From positions 310,001-374,000 of the forward strand of contig CANMSD010000002.1 in assembly GCA_947500645.1 (NCBI GenBank): a stretch of DNA of 64,000 bases. The letters are read 5' to 3'. This document shows positions 22,287 to 31,497 of the stretch, in pieces. Position 1 is the stretch's first letter. The number at the start of each line of letters is the position of its first letter. The stretch is from an uncultured Erythrobacter sp. (lineage in GTDB: Bacteria > Pseudomonadota > Alphaproteobacteria > Sphingomonadales > Sphingomonadaceae). The notes under the pieces are model-generated. The model had not been told where the DNA came from. It worked only from the letters and a program-made list of their open reading frames with translations, and ran no database searches. Made by a program: the position numbers and the translations under genes.

Positions 22287-23085
22287 GCGTCACACCAATC
22301 GGCTGGTCGAGAGGAACTCCCGAAGACGCGCGCTCCTTCTTCAGGCGCTGGCGCGTGCGCCACAATTGCAGCACGCCCAGACCGAGAAGACCCACCCCCA
22401 GAATAGCAGCCAAGGCGATCAGGATTTCGGTCAGTCGGCCAGAGGAACTGGCGGGAGTCGCTGCGGGAAGCGGTTTCGCCTCCGTCATGGCTATGCTGAC
22501 TTTCTCGTATTCGAGGCCTTCGATGCTGTTGGTGACCAGCGCCTTGATCGCTGCGGTTTGCGCCCGGAGATCAAAGCCTTCACGATACTTCACGAAGACA
22601 GATGCAGAGGGCGGATTGGCCACCCCGGTCAGCACGTCTGCCTCCGGCAGAGCGAGATGCACACGCGCTTCGACCACTCCATCGAACTCGCTGATCGTGT
22701 GAGACAATTCCTGGCTCAATCCGTAAACGAGACGCGCTCTTTCGGCCAAGGACGAAGACGTGAAGCCTTCCTTCTTGAACACACTGCCGAGCGATTCAAA
22801 CTGATCTCGCGGCAAGCCGTTCTGGCGCAGCACTTCGACCGAGCGGGCAAAATCGCTTTGCGATACGGTTACCGCGAACACGCCCTTTTCGCCCGGGCTC
22901 TTGTCGCTATCGATCCCCGCGCGCTCAAGCACGGCGACCATTTCATTCGCCTCTCGCTCATTCACATCGCGGTACAGTTCCTGACCACTGCACGCAGCAA
23001 CCGCCACCATCATCAGAGTGGCCACGACGCCCCGCATCCATCGAGAAAACGAGCCGCGTATCGTGCTATCTGGAGCCCTGCCCAT
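22276..23085 (-). CDS. sctJ: T3SS inner-membrane ring lipoprotein
   Basis: A 269-residue lipoprotein of the YscJ/PrgK/FliF family that forms the inner-membrane ring with SctD. A leader of about 30 residues ends VAVAACSGQELY with the lipidated Cys. Residues 40-200 carry both ring-building motifs: REANEMVAVLERAGID, SLAERARLVYGLSQELSHTISEFDGVVEARVHLALP and the second domain IKALVTNSIEGLEYEKVSIAM. A C-terminal membrane span (LTEILIALAAILGVGLLGLGVLQLW) and a charged tail follow. The short FliF-like size and the lipid anchor mark it as non-flagellar. Confidence 0.95.
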   Translation of the reverse strand: MGRAPDSTIRGSFSRWMRGVVATLMMVAVAACSGQELYRDVNEREANEMVAVLERAGIDSDKSPGEKGVFAVTVSQSDFARSVEVLRQNGLPRDQFESLGSVFKKEGFTSSSLAERARLVYGLSQELSHTISEFDGVVEARVHLALPEADVLTGVANPPSASVFVKYREGFDLRAQTAAIKALVTNSIEGLEYEKVSIAMTEAKPLPAATPASSSGRLTEILIALAAILGVGLLGLGVLQLWRTRQRLKKERASSGVPLDQPIGVTHGR

Positions 23086-23093
23086 AGATCACC

Positions 23094-23516
23094 TCATCCC
23101 TGTTGGCGGAACAATTGCTGCAGGCCATCGGCGCTGCGATTGGCAATGTTTGAAGTCAGCTGACACTGGAACATGAATTCCTGGCACTTCATCGTCAGCT
23201 GTACGATTTCACCCGGCGTCAGCTCGCCATTGCTCGCCTGTGCCGATTGGGCAAAATCGGTGACGGAACGTGCCTGCACGTCGATCCCGTCGAGCGCTCT
23301 CAGCATATTGCCGACCGGGGCCGGCATGTCCGCACGCTCAACACCCGCAGCACCTGCGACCTTGCCGAGCGCCTCTGCAAATTTGCTCGCCTCAGCCCCT
23401 TGCGCACCTTGAGCAGCGCCGGAAGGTCCGAGCGAAATCGTCCGCTCCATAGCGGCATCGGATCGCTGCCCTCCCGCTCCTGGAAGCAGGGCAGCTGTCA
23501 GTATCTCGATACTCAT
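23094..23516 (-). CDS. sctI: T3SS inner rod protein
   Basis: A 140-residue protein with the C-terminal signature of YscI/HrpB-type rod subunits: ELTPGEIVQLTMKCQEFM followed by a helix with TSNIANRSADGLQQLFRQQG. The first 90 residues are variable and alanine/glycine-rich. It joins the base to the needle and helps fix needle length. Sits three bases downstream of the needle gene and eight bases upstream of sctJ. Two cysteines in the conserved helix are unusual for an exported subunit. Confidence 0.85.
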   Translation of the reverse strand: MSIEILTAALLPGAGGQRSDAAMERTISLGPSGAAQGAQGAEASKFAEALGKVAGAAGVERADMPAPVGNMLRALDGIDVQARSVTDFAQSAQASNGELTPGEIVQLTMKCQEFMFQCQLTSNIANRSADGLQQLFRQQG

Positions 23517-23519
23517 CGA

Positions 23520-23822
23520 TCAGTTCTTCCGTGCCATGGTCTCAAGCGCTTTTGAAACGCTGTCGAGAGAGGTGTGGCTGCTTTGCGCCATGAAGCTCAT
23601 GCGCATCGACTCAGCTGTCAGCTTGGTGATTTGCGATGGTGAGTCTGCACCGTCTTCGCCGCTGATCACGTTGGATTGCTGCTCGATCTTCGATGCCTGA
23701 TTGTCGAGCGCTGAGCCCCAGGCACCTGCAAATGCCTCGAACCAGTTGCGGTTTCGGCTGCTTGTGAAGGTCGCTGGGCCTGCACTCAAACTGGCCAAAA
23801 CCCGTCCGCTGATATCCGTCAT
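23520..23822 (-). CDS. sctF: T3SS needle subunit
   Basis: A 100-residue helical-hairpin protein. Features expected of needle subunits are present: a tryptophan before the first helix (W27), a helix with LDNQASKIE, a proline-containing turn (ADSPSQ, residues 59-64) and a C-terminal helix (AESMRMSFMAQSS..., residues 70-100) resembling the QSN.V..FKD.D end of PrgI-like proteins. It lies immediately upstream of sctI, the usual place. AAAGGAAG precedes the ATG. The same domain recurs at the end of the 13819-14439 protein. Assignment from pattern rather than high identity. Confidence 0.75.
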   Translation of the reverse strand: MTDISGRVLASLSAGPATFTSSRNRNWFEAFAGAWGSALDNQASKIEQQSNVISGEDGADSPSQITKLTAESMRMSFMAQSSHTSLDSVSKALETMARKN

Positions 23823-23856
23823 GCTACTTCCTTTCGCTCAGTCCTAATCAAATGCT

Positions 23857-25026
23857 TCACATCACCAAGGTGTCGCGCATCCCGTTGCGCTCGACCGTTA
23901 CTCTGCCTTCGCCGATCTCCACGATCTTGTGCCCGGTCGGCAGGCTGGCACCCACGAACCAGCGCGTTCCATCCTCGGTCACGAGATAACCGGGATCGCC
24001 TGCAACGAAACTCGCCGCGCCGTATCCAGGCGCATTAAAGAAGTACGCCAGATCATTCCCACCGCGATCGGGGTCGGGCCGAAATTTGACCGAGCGCACA
24101 TGCGGCAAGTCTTGCTGCACAAGAGCGGTCAGTTCGGTCTGGCGGTCGGAAGGCAAGAACGGCCCTTCGATCAGCAAACCGCTGGATCCATCGGGCACAG
24201 CCTGCGCGTCAACCTGCTGCGCGGCCAAGAGGTCAGTCGCAGTCTCGGCAGCTTCGGAAAGCGTGTCTACACCGACGAACAGCGAAGGATGCTCAGCCGC
24301 AGCCCACGCGCGCAATTGCGCAAGGGCCTGCTCATTCGCGACCAGGCCAGTGACAGATAAAGCGCCCGTGTCAGCCGCCCGACCGACGGACAGACTACGG
24401 AATCCTTGATCGACCAGAGCGAGTTCAATTTGAGCCGGATCATCCTGCTTGGGCCCCAAAACGGAGTTTCCGAAGAATGCACCACCGGCGATCGTCAGAA
24501 GCGCTGCACCGATCAATCCCAGTTTCGCAGGCGACCATTCCATACCGGCCAGTTTGGTGCGCGCAGGTTGCGAGCGCAGAGCCAGCCGTTCCCCCAGATC
24601 GGTTGCGGGCAGACTATCGCCGTCTTGAGCTGCGACCGGCACCATATCGCGCGCGGCCTCGCCGGCATCGTCCCAGCGCCCGTCGTCATCTCCGCCGATT
24701 GCAAAATGAAGTTCGCCAATCTGCACGGGCAGATAGGGCTCGAGCGTTATCCGCTCTCCCTCGCCTAGCTCCCGGCCAAGCACGGTGATCTCGCCCGCCA
24801 CGATCTCGAGCACCGGTCGTTTGCCGCAGGTCGCGAGTTTGAAAGCACAGCCCTTGGTCGTGCGGTCGCGTAAAACGATATCGTTCTCGAAACTGTGACC
24901 AATTGCGAGCGTGCGCCCTGGCGGCAGCCGATGTTCAGCGCCCTGCGAACGTCCGCTCAACACGCGCAGCGAGAGCGTCTCGCCGCCCTTATCATGCGCT
25001 TCAGCCAATGCAGAGACTGCGTTCAT
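23857..25026 (-). CDS. sctD: T3SS inner-membrane ring protein
   Basis: A 389-residue single-span protein. Residues about 15-115 form a cytoplasmic FHA-like domain (LSLRVLSGRSQGAEHRLPPG, FENDIVLRD), the span is near 173-195 (GLIGAALLTIAGGAFFG), and the rest is a periplasmic region with repeated ring-building modules similar to those of YscD. It forms the outer part of the inner ring and docks the sorting platform. Its start overlaps the end of sctC. A small gap of 34 bases separates it from sctF. Confidence 0.85.
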   Translation of the reverse strand: MNAVSALAEAHDKGGETLSLRVLSGRSQGAEHRLPPGRTLAIGHSFENDIVLRDRTTKGCAFKLATCGKRPVLEIVAGEITVLGRELGEGERITLEPYLPVQIGELHFAIGGDDDGRWDDAGEAARDMVPVAAQDGDSLPATDLGERLALRSQPARTKLAGMEWSPAKLGLIGAALLTIAGGAFFGNSVLGPKQDDPAQIELALVDQGFRSLSVGRAADTGALSVTGLVANEQALAQLRAWAAAEHPSLFVGVDTLSEAAETATDLLAAQQVDAQAVPDGSSGLLIEGPFLPSDRQTELTALVQQDLPHVRSVKFRPDPDRGGNDLAYFFNAPGYGAASFVAGDPGYLVTEDGTRWFVGASLPTGHKIVEIGEGRVTVERNGMRDTLVM

Positions 25027-26834
25027 CGACGTCTCCTCACTGGCTCTTCACCGCGCAGCTGCTCCATAGTCAGCGGTTCGACCTCGCTGGCCACAAGCTG
25101 CGTGGAGCCAAGATTGCTGATGCGCGGTGTAAGTAGGAAGAGGCGCTCAATGTGGTCCTCTCCCTTGCGACGTTTGCGGAACACTTGGCCAAGCACAGGG
25201 ATATCGCCCAGCACCGGCGTCTTCTGCTTTGTGTCGAACGTGCGGGTCTGGGTCATCCCAGCCAGCATCACGCTCTCGCCCTGGCGCACGACCATCTGGG
25301 TCGCGATGCGCGGGCCTGCGGCGGTAGGAATACCATCGACAACCAGACCGTTGAGCTGCGTATCGCTGATCTCGATCTGCATCCGGATCCGCATGTCGCC
25401 GCCATCCTCGATCGCCGCCGGGCGGATGCGCATGGCTAGACCATAATTGACCGAGAATGCGTCGACTTCCCGCTCACCCTGCAGTCTCACGACCTGCTGG
25501 GTGGTGATGTCGAACGTCGCGACTTGGTTGTTCGCAGTGGAGAGAACCGGCCGGGTAACCACGCGGATCGCACCACGTTGTTCAAGCGCCTTGATCCGCG
25601 CGAGAAATATCTCGCCATCTCCTGACAGGTACCCGCCGGTAATACCGCCAGGTCCGAGACTTGGACCACCACCAAAGAGCAGGCCCAGGCTCTCAAGGCC
25701 GAAGCCGAAATCAAGCCCAAGCTCCTTCAGCTTTGTTACGTTCAATTCCAGGATCGTAACCTGAGTCTCGACCATCAACGGTTCGATATCGAGATTGGTG
25801 ATCAGCTGCTCGTAGACGCCCATCGCCTCGGGACGATCGCGAACGATAACCGCGTTGACGGTCGGATCGGCGGAGATACGAGGGCCATCGAGGTCGCGAA
25901 CTGGCGCTCGCTCATCACCACCATCCCCATCACGGAAATCGCGGCTACCGAAATCGCGGTCCCGATAGCCCGAGCTGTTACGCAGACCGTTTAACCCGCT
26001 GATCGAAAACTCGTTCGTCGCGCCCGAGCTGACCGAGCCGACTTGCCGCCCGTCCCCCATCTGCTCTTGCAGCAGCGTTGCCACGCCCGGGACGATCGTG
26101 AGGCGATCGGAACTGCGCACTTCACGGTCAGCTGCATCGCGATATTTGAGGTAGAAAATCCGCACCTCAAACGGGCTGCGCGAGCCGGCATGCCGGATCA
26201 CTTCCGATCGTACACTTGCGCGAGCCAAAGGCGCTCGCAGGATAGGTGAGGCGACAGGCCGGACAGCTGCGGTTTGCTGAATCGCAGGCGCCGACAACGC
26301 CTGTGTCTGCAATTGGCCCGCCATATGCTCAAGGCGATTGAGGAATTCAGGCACACCCGTCGCCAGGATCAGACCGTCGCCAACCCGCACTGTGTTGACG
26401 TCATCGATCAGGTTCATTTTTGCGGCTTCGGCCTGAATTCGCTCGCCAGCGAAGGTCGGGATCGAGCGGCTCGCGACTTCCGCGTTGCTGTAAACGCGAA
26501 CGATCGAACCGTCGTAATAGGCAACCAGACCATAGGCCTGCGAGATCGTCTGCCAGATGACCCCGGGATGGTCTTTGAAAACACCCTGCACTTTACCTTT
26601 GACGCCAGTGCTGACCTTGGCGCGAATGCCCGCTTCGCTGAACAGGTCTGCCACGAAGTCGCGGACATCCTGACCACGCGCGCTGATCGAAATTTCGGTG
26701 TCGCTGAACGGCGGTTCAGCGGCGCTCGCCGTTGCGGGAAGCAACAAGGCCCAAGCGCCCAAAGCGGCGATCAAGGGCACCTTCATCAAGCGCGCCAGAC
26801 TTGGGAAAATCGAGAGAGTGTTTAGGGGGTTCAC
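25023..26834 (-). CDS. sctC: T3SS outer-membrane secretin
   Basis: A 603-residue secretin, the outer-membrane channel of the apparatus. A signal peptide ends near TASA-AEP; N0 and N1/N2 domains follow (VKGKVQGVFKDHPGVIWQTI, DVNTVRVGDGLILATGVPEFL), then an Asp/Arg-rich low-complexity linker (about 290-320), then the secretin core with VIVRDRPEAMGVYEQLITNLD, VETQVTILELN, ATFDITTQQVV and VMLAGMTQTRTFDTKQKTPVLGDIP. This secretin marks the system as non-flagellar. It overlaps sctV and sctD by four bases. Confidence 0.95.
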   Translation of the reverse strand: MNPLNTLSIFPSLARLMKVPLIAALGAWALLLPATASAAEPPFSDTEISISARGQDVRDFVADLFSEAGIRAKVSTGVKGKVQGVFKDHPGVIWQTISQAYGLVAYYDGSIVRVYSNAEVASRSIPTFAGERIQAEAAKMNLIDDVNTVRVGDGLILATGVPEFLNRLEHMAGQLQTQALSAPAIQQTAAVRPVASPILRAPLARASVRSEVIRHAGSRSPFEVRIFYLKYRDAADREVRSSDRLTIVPGVATLLQEQMGDGRQVGSVSSGATNEFSISGLNGLRNSSGYRDRDFGSRDFRDGDGGDERAPVRDLDGPRISADPTVNAVIVRDRPEAMGVYEQLITNLDIEPLMVETQVTILELNVTKLKELGLDFGFGLESLGLLFGGGPSLGPGGITGGYLSGDGEIFLARIKALEQRGAIRVVTRPVLSTANNQVATFDITTQQVVRLQGEREVDAFSVNYGLAMRIRPAAIEDGGDMRIRMQIEISDTQLNGLVVDGIPTAAGPRIATQMVVRQGESVMLAGMTQTRTFDTKQKTPVLGDIPVLGQVFRKRRKGEDHIERLFLLTPRISNLGSTQLVASEVEPLTMEQLRGEEPVRRRR

Positions 26835-28810
26835 TCAGCTGCCTCCGCATAAATCTCGTCCGGCTCGGTTGCATGAGCAACAAGGTCCGGAGCGATGTCG
26901 AGTTGCCGCACCACATCGAGCGGAACGGCGGGGTTAAGTTCGTTGAAACTGAGGATGGGCACGTCGAACAGATCGGCCGCGCACACCAGACGTAGCGGAC
27001 GACGGAGGTCTTGCGCGGTCAGGATCGCGCGCGCTCCGCCTGCCTCGACCTCCCGCCCAATCAGCTGGACCAATTCGCGCATCCGCAACGGGTCGACGGC
27101 GAGGCGAGGTTGTCCGTCAATGCTGGTCAGGGTCGCGCGAATGGCCTCTTCAGCGCGCGGGCCGATCATCATGACTTTGAGACGCCCATCCTCGCAAAGG
27201 GGCGCGACGATGTTCCTACGCAATGCAATGCGCACGCGAGCAGCAATCATATGCGGCTCACGCTCTGCCTGACCCGCCTCGCAGATCGCTGCGATGCAAT
27301 CACGCATATTGCGCAGCGAAACCTGCTCATCGGCTAGGATACGCAGCACTTCGACAATAGTCTGGATCGGTACGGCGCGGACAGTTTCCTTGACCACCTC
27401 GGGATAGGTCTCGCCAAGGGTGTCGAGCTGGTCGGTGACCTCTTGCAGGCCAAGGAACAGCATGAGGTTCCGCCGCAGCAACTCGCGCACAAATGCGGGC
27501 AGTCGTTCTTGCAGCTGCGCTGGGTCTTCGCGTGCTGCGCCCAGCGGGGCGTCGTAAGCAAGCAACTCCCAGCTGCCGACAGGCGAAGAGCCATGCATCC
27601 GGGCGATCCGCAAAGCTGGCAAGGCGACGCCAGACCTTGCCTGGAGATCGTCTTTCGCAGCTTCCAGAGCGTCGGTAAGCCGCTTCATCTCGCTCGCATT
27701 CATCTCGCCCCATTGGAGCCCAAGCACCAGCGGTTTGACTTCAGGGGCGGGCCGCGCTTCCAAAATGATCTCGTCCTCAGCCGGAGCATCTTCTGCCGAT
27801 CCGCGAACGAAGAACTCGCGCAGTTTGGGACCGAGGTTGGGGTCACGCCAAACGCCAGCAGCGATCAAGGTAATGCCCAGCGCACAGAAAATCGCCCAAG
27901 GGAAACCAGGGATCAAGCCGAGCGCCAATGCGATGGCGCCAGCAGCAATCAGCGTTCCCGAGCGCGCACCAATCTCGGAAAAAATCGCGGGAGCCAGATC
28001 CGGTTTTTCGTTCGGATCGTTGCTGCGCGTGACCAGCAGACCAGCCGCCAATGCACACAGGAACGCCGGGATTTGCGCGACCAGGCCATCACCAATCGTC
28101 AAGATCGAGAAGGTCGCCGCCGCCTCACCCAGCGAAAGACCGTGGTAGAGCGCGCCAACCGCAATACCGCCAATCAGGTTGATAACCACGATGACGACTG
28201 ATGCGATCGCATCGCCTTTCACGAACTTCATCGCCCCGTCGAGGCTACCGTAAAGGCGGCTCTCCTGCTCCAGCTCAGAGCGCTTTGCGCGAGCCTCATC
28301 CTTGGTGAGCAGACCTGACCGCAAATCGCTGTCGATCGACAGCTGCTTGCCCGGCATCGCATCCAGGCTGAACCGCGCGCAAACCTCCGCGACGCGCTCA
28401 GACCCTTTCGAAATCACTATGAATTGAACCACCGTGATGATCAGGAACACGACAAGACCGACCACGATATTGCCGGCAGCAGCAGTCTCGCCGAACTCTC
28501 TGATGATCTGGCCGCCGTCCATCTCGGTCAGGATCATCCGCGTCGTCGCGATACTGATCGCGAGCCGAGCCACGGTCGTGAAAAGGAGTATCGAGGGGAA
28601 CGTCGAGAAATCGAGTGGATGCCGAACGCCGATCACCGCGATCACCAGCAGCGCCGCCGCAGTCAAGTTGATAGCGATGAAGACGTCCAGCAATGCTGGC
28701 GGCATTGGCAAGATGAACATCGCGAAGACTGCAACCAAACCGCCAATCACGACCAATTGCGCGGTTGGAATTGCCTTCGCGGCTTGGGTCATCTTTGCGC
28801 CGAGCGCCAT
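26831..28810 (-). CDS. sctV: T3SS export gate, large subunit
   Basis: A 659-residue inner-membrane protein of the FlhA/SctV (FHIPEP) family. Eight spans occupy about residues 15-325, with the family signature FPSILLFTTVARLAISIATTR and the FHIPEP-loop sequence SLDAMPGKQLSIDSDLRSG. A cytoplasmic domain of about 310 residues, which forms the nonameric ring and receives substrates, makes up the rest. Its start shares one base with the stop of the transglycosylase gene (TGATG). Confidence 0.97.
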   Translation of the reverse strand: MALGAKMTQAAKAIPTAQLVVIGGLVAVFAMFILPMPPALLDVFIAINLTAAALLVIAVIGVRHPLDFSTFPSILLFTTVARLAISIATTRMILTEMDGGQIIREFGETAAAGNIVVGLVVFLIITVVQFIVISKGSERVAEVCARFSLDAMPGKQLSIDSDLRSGLLTKDEARAKRSELEQESRLYGSLDGAMKFVKGDAIASVVIVVINLIGGIAVGALYHGLSLGEAAATFSILTIGDGLVAQIPAFLCALAAGLLVTRSNDPNEKPDLAPAIFSEIGARSGTLIAAGAIALALGLIPGFPWAIFCALGITLIAAGVWRDPNLGPKLREFFVRGSAEDAPAEDEIILEARPAPEVKPLVLGLQWGEMNASEMKRLTDALEAAKDDLQARSGVALPALRIARMHGSSPVGSWELLAYDAPLGAAREDPAQLQERLPAFVRELLRRNLMLFLGLQEVTDQLDTLGETYPEVVKETVRAVPIQTIVEVLRILADEQVSLRNMRDCIAAICEAGQAEREPHMIAARVRIALRRNIVAPLCEDGRLKVMMIGPRAEEAIRATLTSIDGQPRLAVDPLRMRELVQLIGREVEAGGARAILTAQDLRRPLRLVCAADLFDVPILSFNELNPAVPLDVVRQLDIAPDLVAHATEPDEIYAEAAE

Positions 28811-29844
28811 CAGAAGTTCACCGCAATCCCGTTCTCGCCAGCAAGTCGGGCGTAATTCGCCTTCACTTTGGCCACATAATCTCGAGTTTCACGAAAGGGC
28901 GGAACGCGCATGCCATGGCGGCGTACTGCGCCTTCGCCTGCATTGTAGGCTGCGAGTACAAGCTCCAGATTGCCGTCGAGCCGCTGCCACAATCGGCTGA
29001 GCAGTTTCGCGCCCGCATTGATGTTGGTTTCCGGGTCGAACAAGTGCTGCGAATTTGAGACACCCAGATCGCGTCCAGTGCCCGGCATCACCTGCATCAG
29101 ACCTCGGGCATCGGCATGACTGACCGCACGGTCGCGATAACGCGATTCCTGCTTGATGACGGCATGCAGCAGCAACGGATCGACCCGATGCCGGCGCGCA
29201 GCCTGGTCGATCAGCTCGTCAAACTTGGTGCCATAGCTTTGCGGACGCAGCGCCAGCACTGCCTCTTCTTCGGCACTGCCGTATGGGCCTATAGCTGCCG
29301 AGCCGATTTCGTTCGACGCCGCGAGACCTTGCGCGGTTTCCGGCGGAACAATTGCAACGATTGAACCATCGCCCAGCCGGAACGACTGGACATCAGCCTG
29401 TTCGTCTTTCGCAGCCGCCTTCTCGTCCTTTTGGGAAGAGCCTTTCTCGTGAGTAGCGGCCAAAATGAAGTTTGGCTCGCTCTCGTCTTTCTGGTCAGGT
29501 CCAGAGCGATCACGCATCGATCCATCATCATCGGAGATCGTCGTGGCGCGGACATCGCCTGTCGGCCTATTCGCCCTGAATGCTGGCGACTCGATGAGAG
29601 TCGTTTCCGGACAATGGCCGATCAAACCTTCAAAATGTCTAAGGGAATCAACGCTTTCCACCCGAATTGGGGCATCAACTGGACATTCGCCCGGATCTTC
29701 AATTGGCTCAGGATCTCGCTCTTTGGCCGATATACCAGAGGTGCCAAGCAAAGTACTTGCAAGAAATAGGCCTGCGCCCCAAGCCATAGTATATTTAGCG
29801 CTAATTGGCGCGACCACGAATAGACTCGTGTATTTACTTGACAT
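28810..29844 (-). CDS. T3SS-associated lytic transglycosylase
   Basis: First gene of the minus-strand operon, 344 residues. A membrane or signal segment (TMAWGAGLFLASTLLGTSG), a disordered charged region and a C-terminal SLT domain (about 215-335) with YGTKFDELIDQAARRHRVDP, catalytic glutamate in IKQESRYRDRA, ARGLMQVMPGT and LAAYNAGEGAV. Enzymes of this kind open peptidoglycan so that the secretion apparatus can be built. GGGAGG precedes the ATG at 29844; an alternative ATG at 29856 adds four residues. Confidence 0.9.
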   Translation of the reverse strand: MSSKYTSLFVVAPISAKYTMAWGAGLFLASTLLGTSGISAKERDPEPIEDPGECPVDAPIRVESVDSLRHFEGLIGHCPETTLIESPAFRANRPTGDVRATTISDDDGSMRDRSGPDQKDESEPNFILAATHEKGSSQKDEKAAAKDEQADVQSFRLGDGSIVAIVPPETAQGLAASNEIGSAAIGPYGSAEEEAVLALRPQSYGTKFDELIDQAARRHRVDPLLLHAVIKQESRYRDRAVSHADARGLMQVMPGTGRDLGVSNSQHLFDPETNINAGAKLLSRLWQRLDGNLELVLAAYNAGEGAVRRHGMRVPPFRETRDYVAKVKANYARLAGENGIAVNF

Positions 29845-30303
29845 ACGACCTCCCATTCAGAACCAAGTCCTGAACCAATCAAGTAATCTAGCATCTGATA
29901 GCGAGTGGAATACCCTGCCTTCGAACCCACTCGGCTGGAGTAAACAAGCTTAACGGATATTCAGGAAGTTTGAAGGCTTCTTGTAAACCCCGGGAAAACT
30001 TGCTCAATCGCGCGGAATTGCTGGCGTTGCGAGGAAAAGAGCGTGCTTTTGCCCTTCTCAATTCACCGCAAAAACCGAGCAGCTCGTCTGTGACGGATTT
30101 GTGAAGGCAATACTTTGAGCGACTCGAGTCGAATGAGGTTTCACTGGTAACGACTTAAAAGCCCGTTGACATTACTGACAACGGTGCAAATAACAATGCG
30201 ACCGGGCCTGCCATCCGGAGTCGCAGCAGGGCAAATTGCGCTGCGCGGCACTCAGTTCGAACCGGTCGATGATCGGACTAAACGAGGTGATGGGCGGGCG
30301 TAG
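29845..30303. other. Divergent control region of the T3SS
   Basis: A protein-free region of about 450 bases between the two T3SS operons, so both promoters must lie here. The best plus-strand candidate is described separately. On the minus strand, near the transglycosylase start, two TTGGTTC copies lie 12 bases apart (29872-29890). I could not pick a convincing minus-strand promoter. Confidence 0.6.
30163..30194 (+). promoter_or_regulatory. Candidate sctU operon promoter with overlapping inverted repeat
   Basis: TTGACA at 30166-30171 and AATAAC at 30189-30194 with a 17-base spacer, about 110 bases upstream of sctU. The -35 box is overlapped by a perfect inverted repeat, CCGTTG (30163-30168) - 10 bases - CAACGG (30179-30184). 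A regulator bound there would block or recruit polymerase. Confidence 0.5.
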
Positions 30304-31497
30304 ATGTCGGACAAGGATAAAGGCGGCGACAAGACAGAGCTGCCGACTCCCAAAAAGCTGAAAGACGCCCGCAAGAAGGGCGATATTGCCAAGGCGCAGG
30401 AAATCACATCCATGCTTGGCACGTTCGGAATGATCGTGCTGCTTCTCGTTGTCGGTGGTTGGATTGCGCGCAGCATTGCCGACTTTGGCGACCGTGTTGT
30501 GTCTCAGGCGGCGTCAGGCGATTTCACCATGACATTGGGCAATCTTGGCGGCGAAGGCATCCTTTTGCTGCTCACGGTGAGCGCGGCAGTGCTATTGCCG
30601 CTGGCCTTTCTCGCGGCCTTGTCAGAAGTCTTTCAAACCCGGGGGTTGTTCGCACCCAAACGGCTTGAGCCGAAGTTCGACAACATTAATCCGGTGTCCG
30701 GCATCAAGCGGATCTTCGGCAAGCAAGGGTTGGTAGAGCTGGTCAAGACGCTCGCGAAAGTGCTCGTCGTTGTTTCGGTCGTCTGGCTCGTTTCGGCCGA
30801 TCACATCGAGCGAATGGGTGACATGCTGCTCCCGGCAGGCGAACCGGTCTGGCGCGAAGGCATGGGCGCGCAGGCAGGTTCGAAAGACGCCAATCTAACC
30901 TTCACCTTGGCGATTAAGGTTCTGGCCTGGGTCGCAGTGATCTTTGTCGGCATCGCCCTGATCGACAACGTCTGGTCGAAACAGCGCTTCATAAAGAAAA
31001 TGATGATGAGCCGCCGCGACATCAAGCAAGAGGTCAAGCAGGATGAAGGCGACCCTCATGTAAAGGGTCACAGACGCCAGCTTGGTCAGGAATGGGCGCA
31101 ATCGGGTGCTGTCTCCGCGACCGGGGATGCCTCTGCCTTGCTCGTGAATCCGACACATCTGGCGATTGCTCTCGACTACGATCCCGAACGAGCCCCAGTG
31201 CCAGTCGTGCTCGCGCGCGGCGATGGCGAAATCGCCGACGCGATGCGCGATGCGGCTCGGCAAGCCGAGGTTCCGATCATCCGTCACATTCCCACGGCGC
31301 GCCGCCTCTGGGCACGCGGCGAAGTGGGCGAGATGGTTCCCGAGGAAATGTTCGACGCCATCGCAGAGGTGATCCTGTGGGCCAAGCGCGCCCGCGCCGG
31401 GAAGGCACCAATGGAATGCGAGCTTGAGGCTGAAGCGGCGCGGCTCGACCAGGCTGAGGCCAGCCAATCACAAACTGCTGAGACAGAACCAACATGA
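30304..31497 (+). CDS. sctU: T3SS export gate switch protein
   Basis: A 397-residue FlhB/SctU family protein that switches substrate class by autocleavage. The N-terminus KTELPTPKKLKDARKKGDIAKAQEI is typical, four spans follow (about 38-60, 80-105, 140-165, 195-222), and the cleavage site NPTH is intact at residues 282-285, followed by LAIALDYDPERAPVPVVLARG. A tail of about 50 acidic and alanine-rich residues follows the family core. Heads the plus-strand operon. Confidence 0.96.
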   Translation: MSDKDKGGDKTELPTPKKLKDARKKGDIAKAQEITSMLGTFGMIVLLLVVGGWIARSIADFGDRVVSQAASGDFTMTLGNLGGEGILLLLTVSAAVLLPLAFLAALSEVFQTRGLFAPKRLEPKFDNINPVSGIKRIFGKQGLVELVKTLAKVLVVVSVVWLVSADHIERMGDMLLPAGEPVWREGMGAQAGSKDANLTFTLAIKVLAWVAVIFVGIALIDNVWSKQRFIKKMMMSRRDIKQEVKQDEGDPHVKGHRRQLGQEWAQSGAVSATGDASALLVNPTHLAIALDYDPERAPVPVVLARGDGEIADAMRDAARQAEVPIIRHIPTARRLWARGEVGEMVPEEMFDAIAEVILWAKRARAGKAPMECELEAEAARLDQAEASQSQTAETEPT

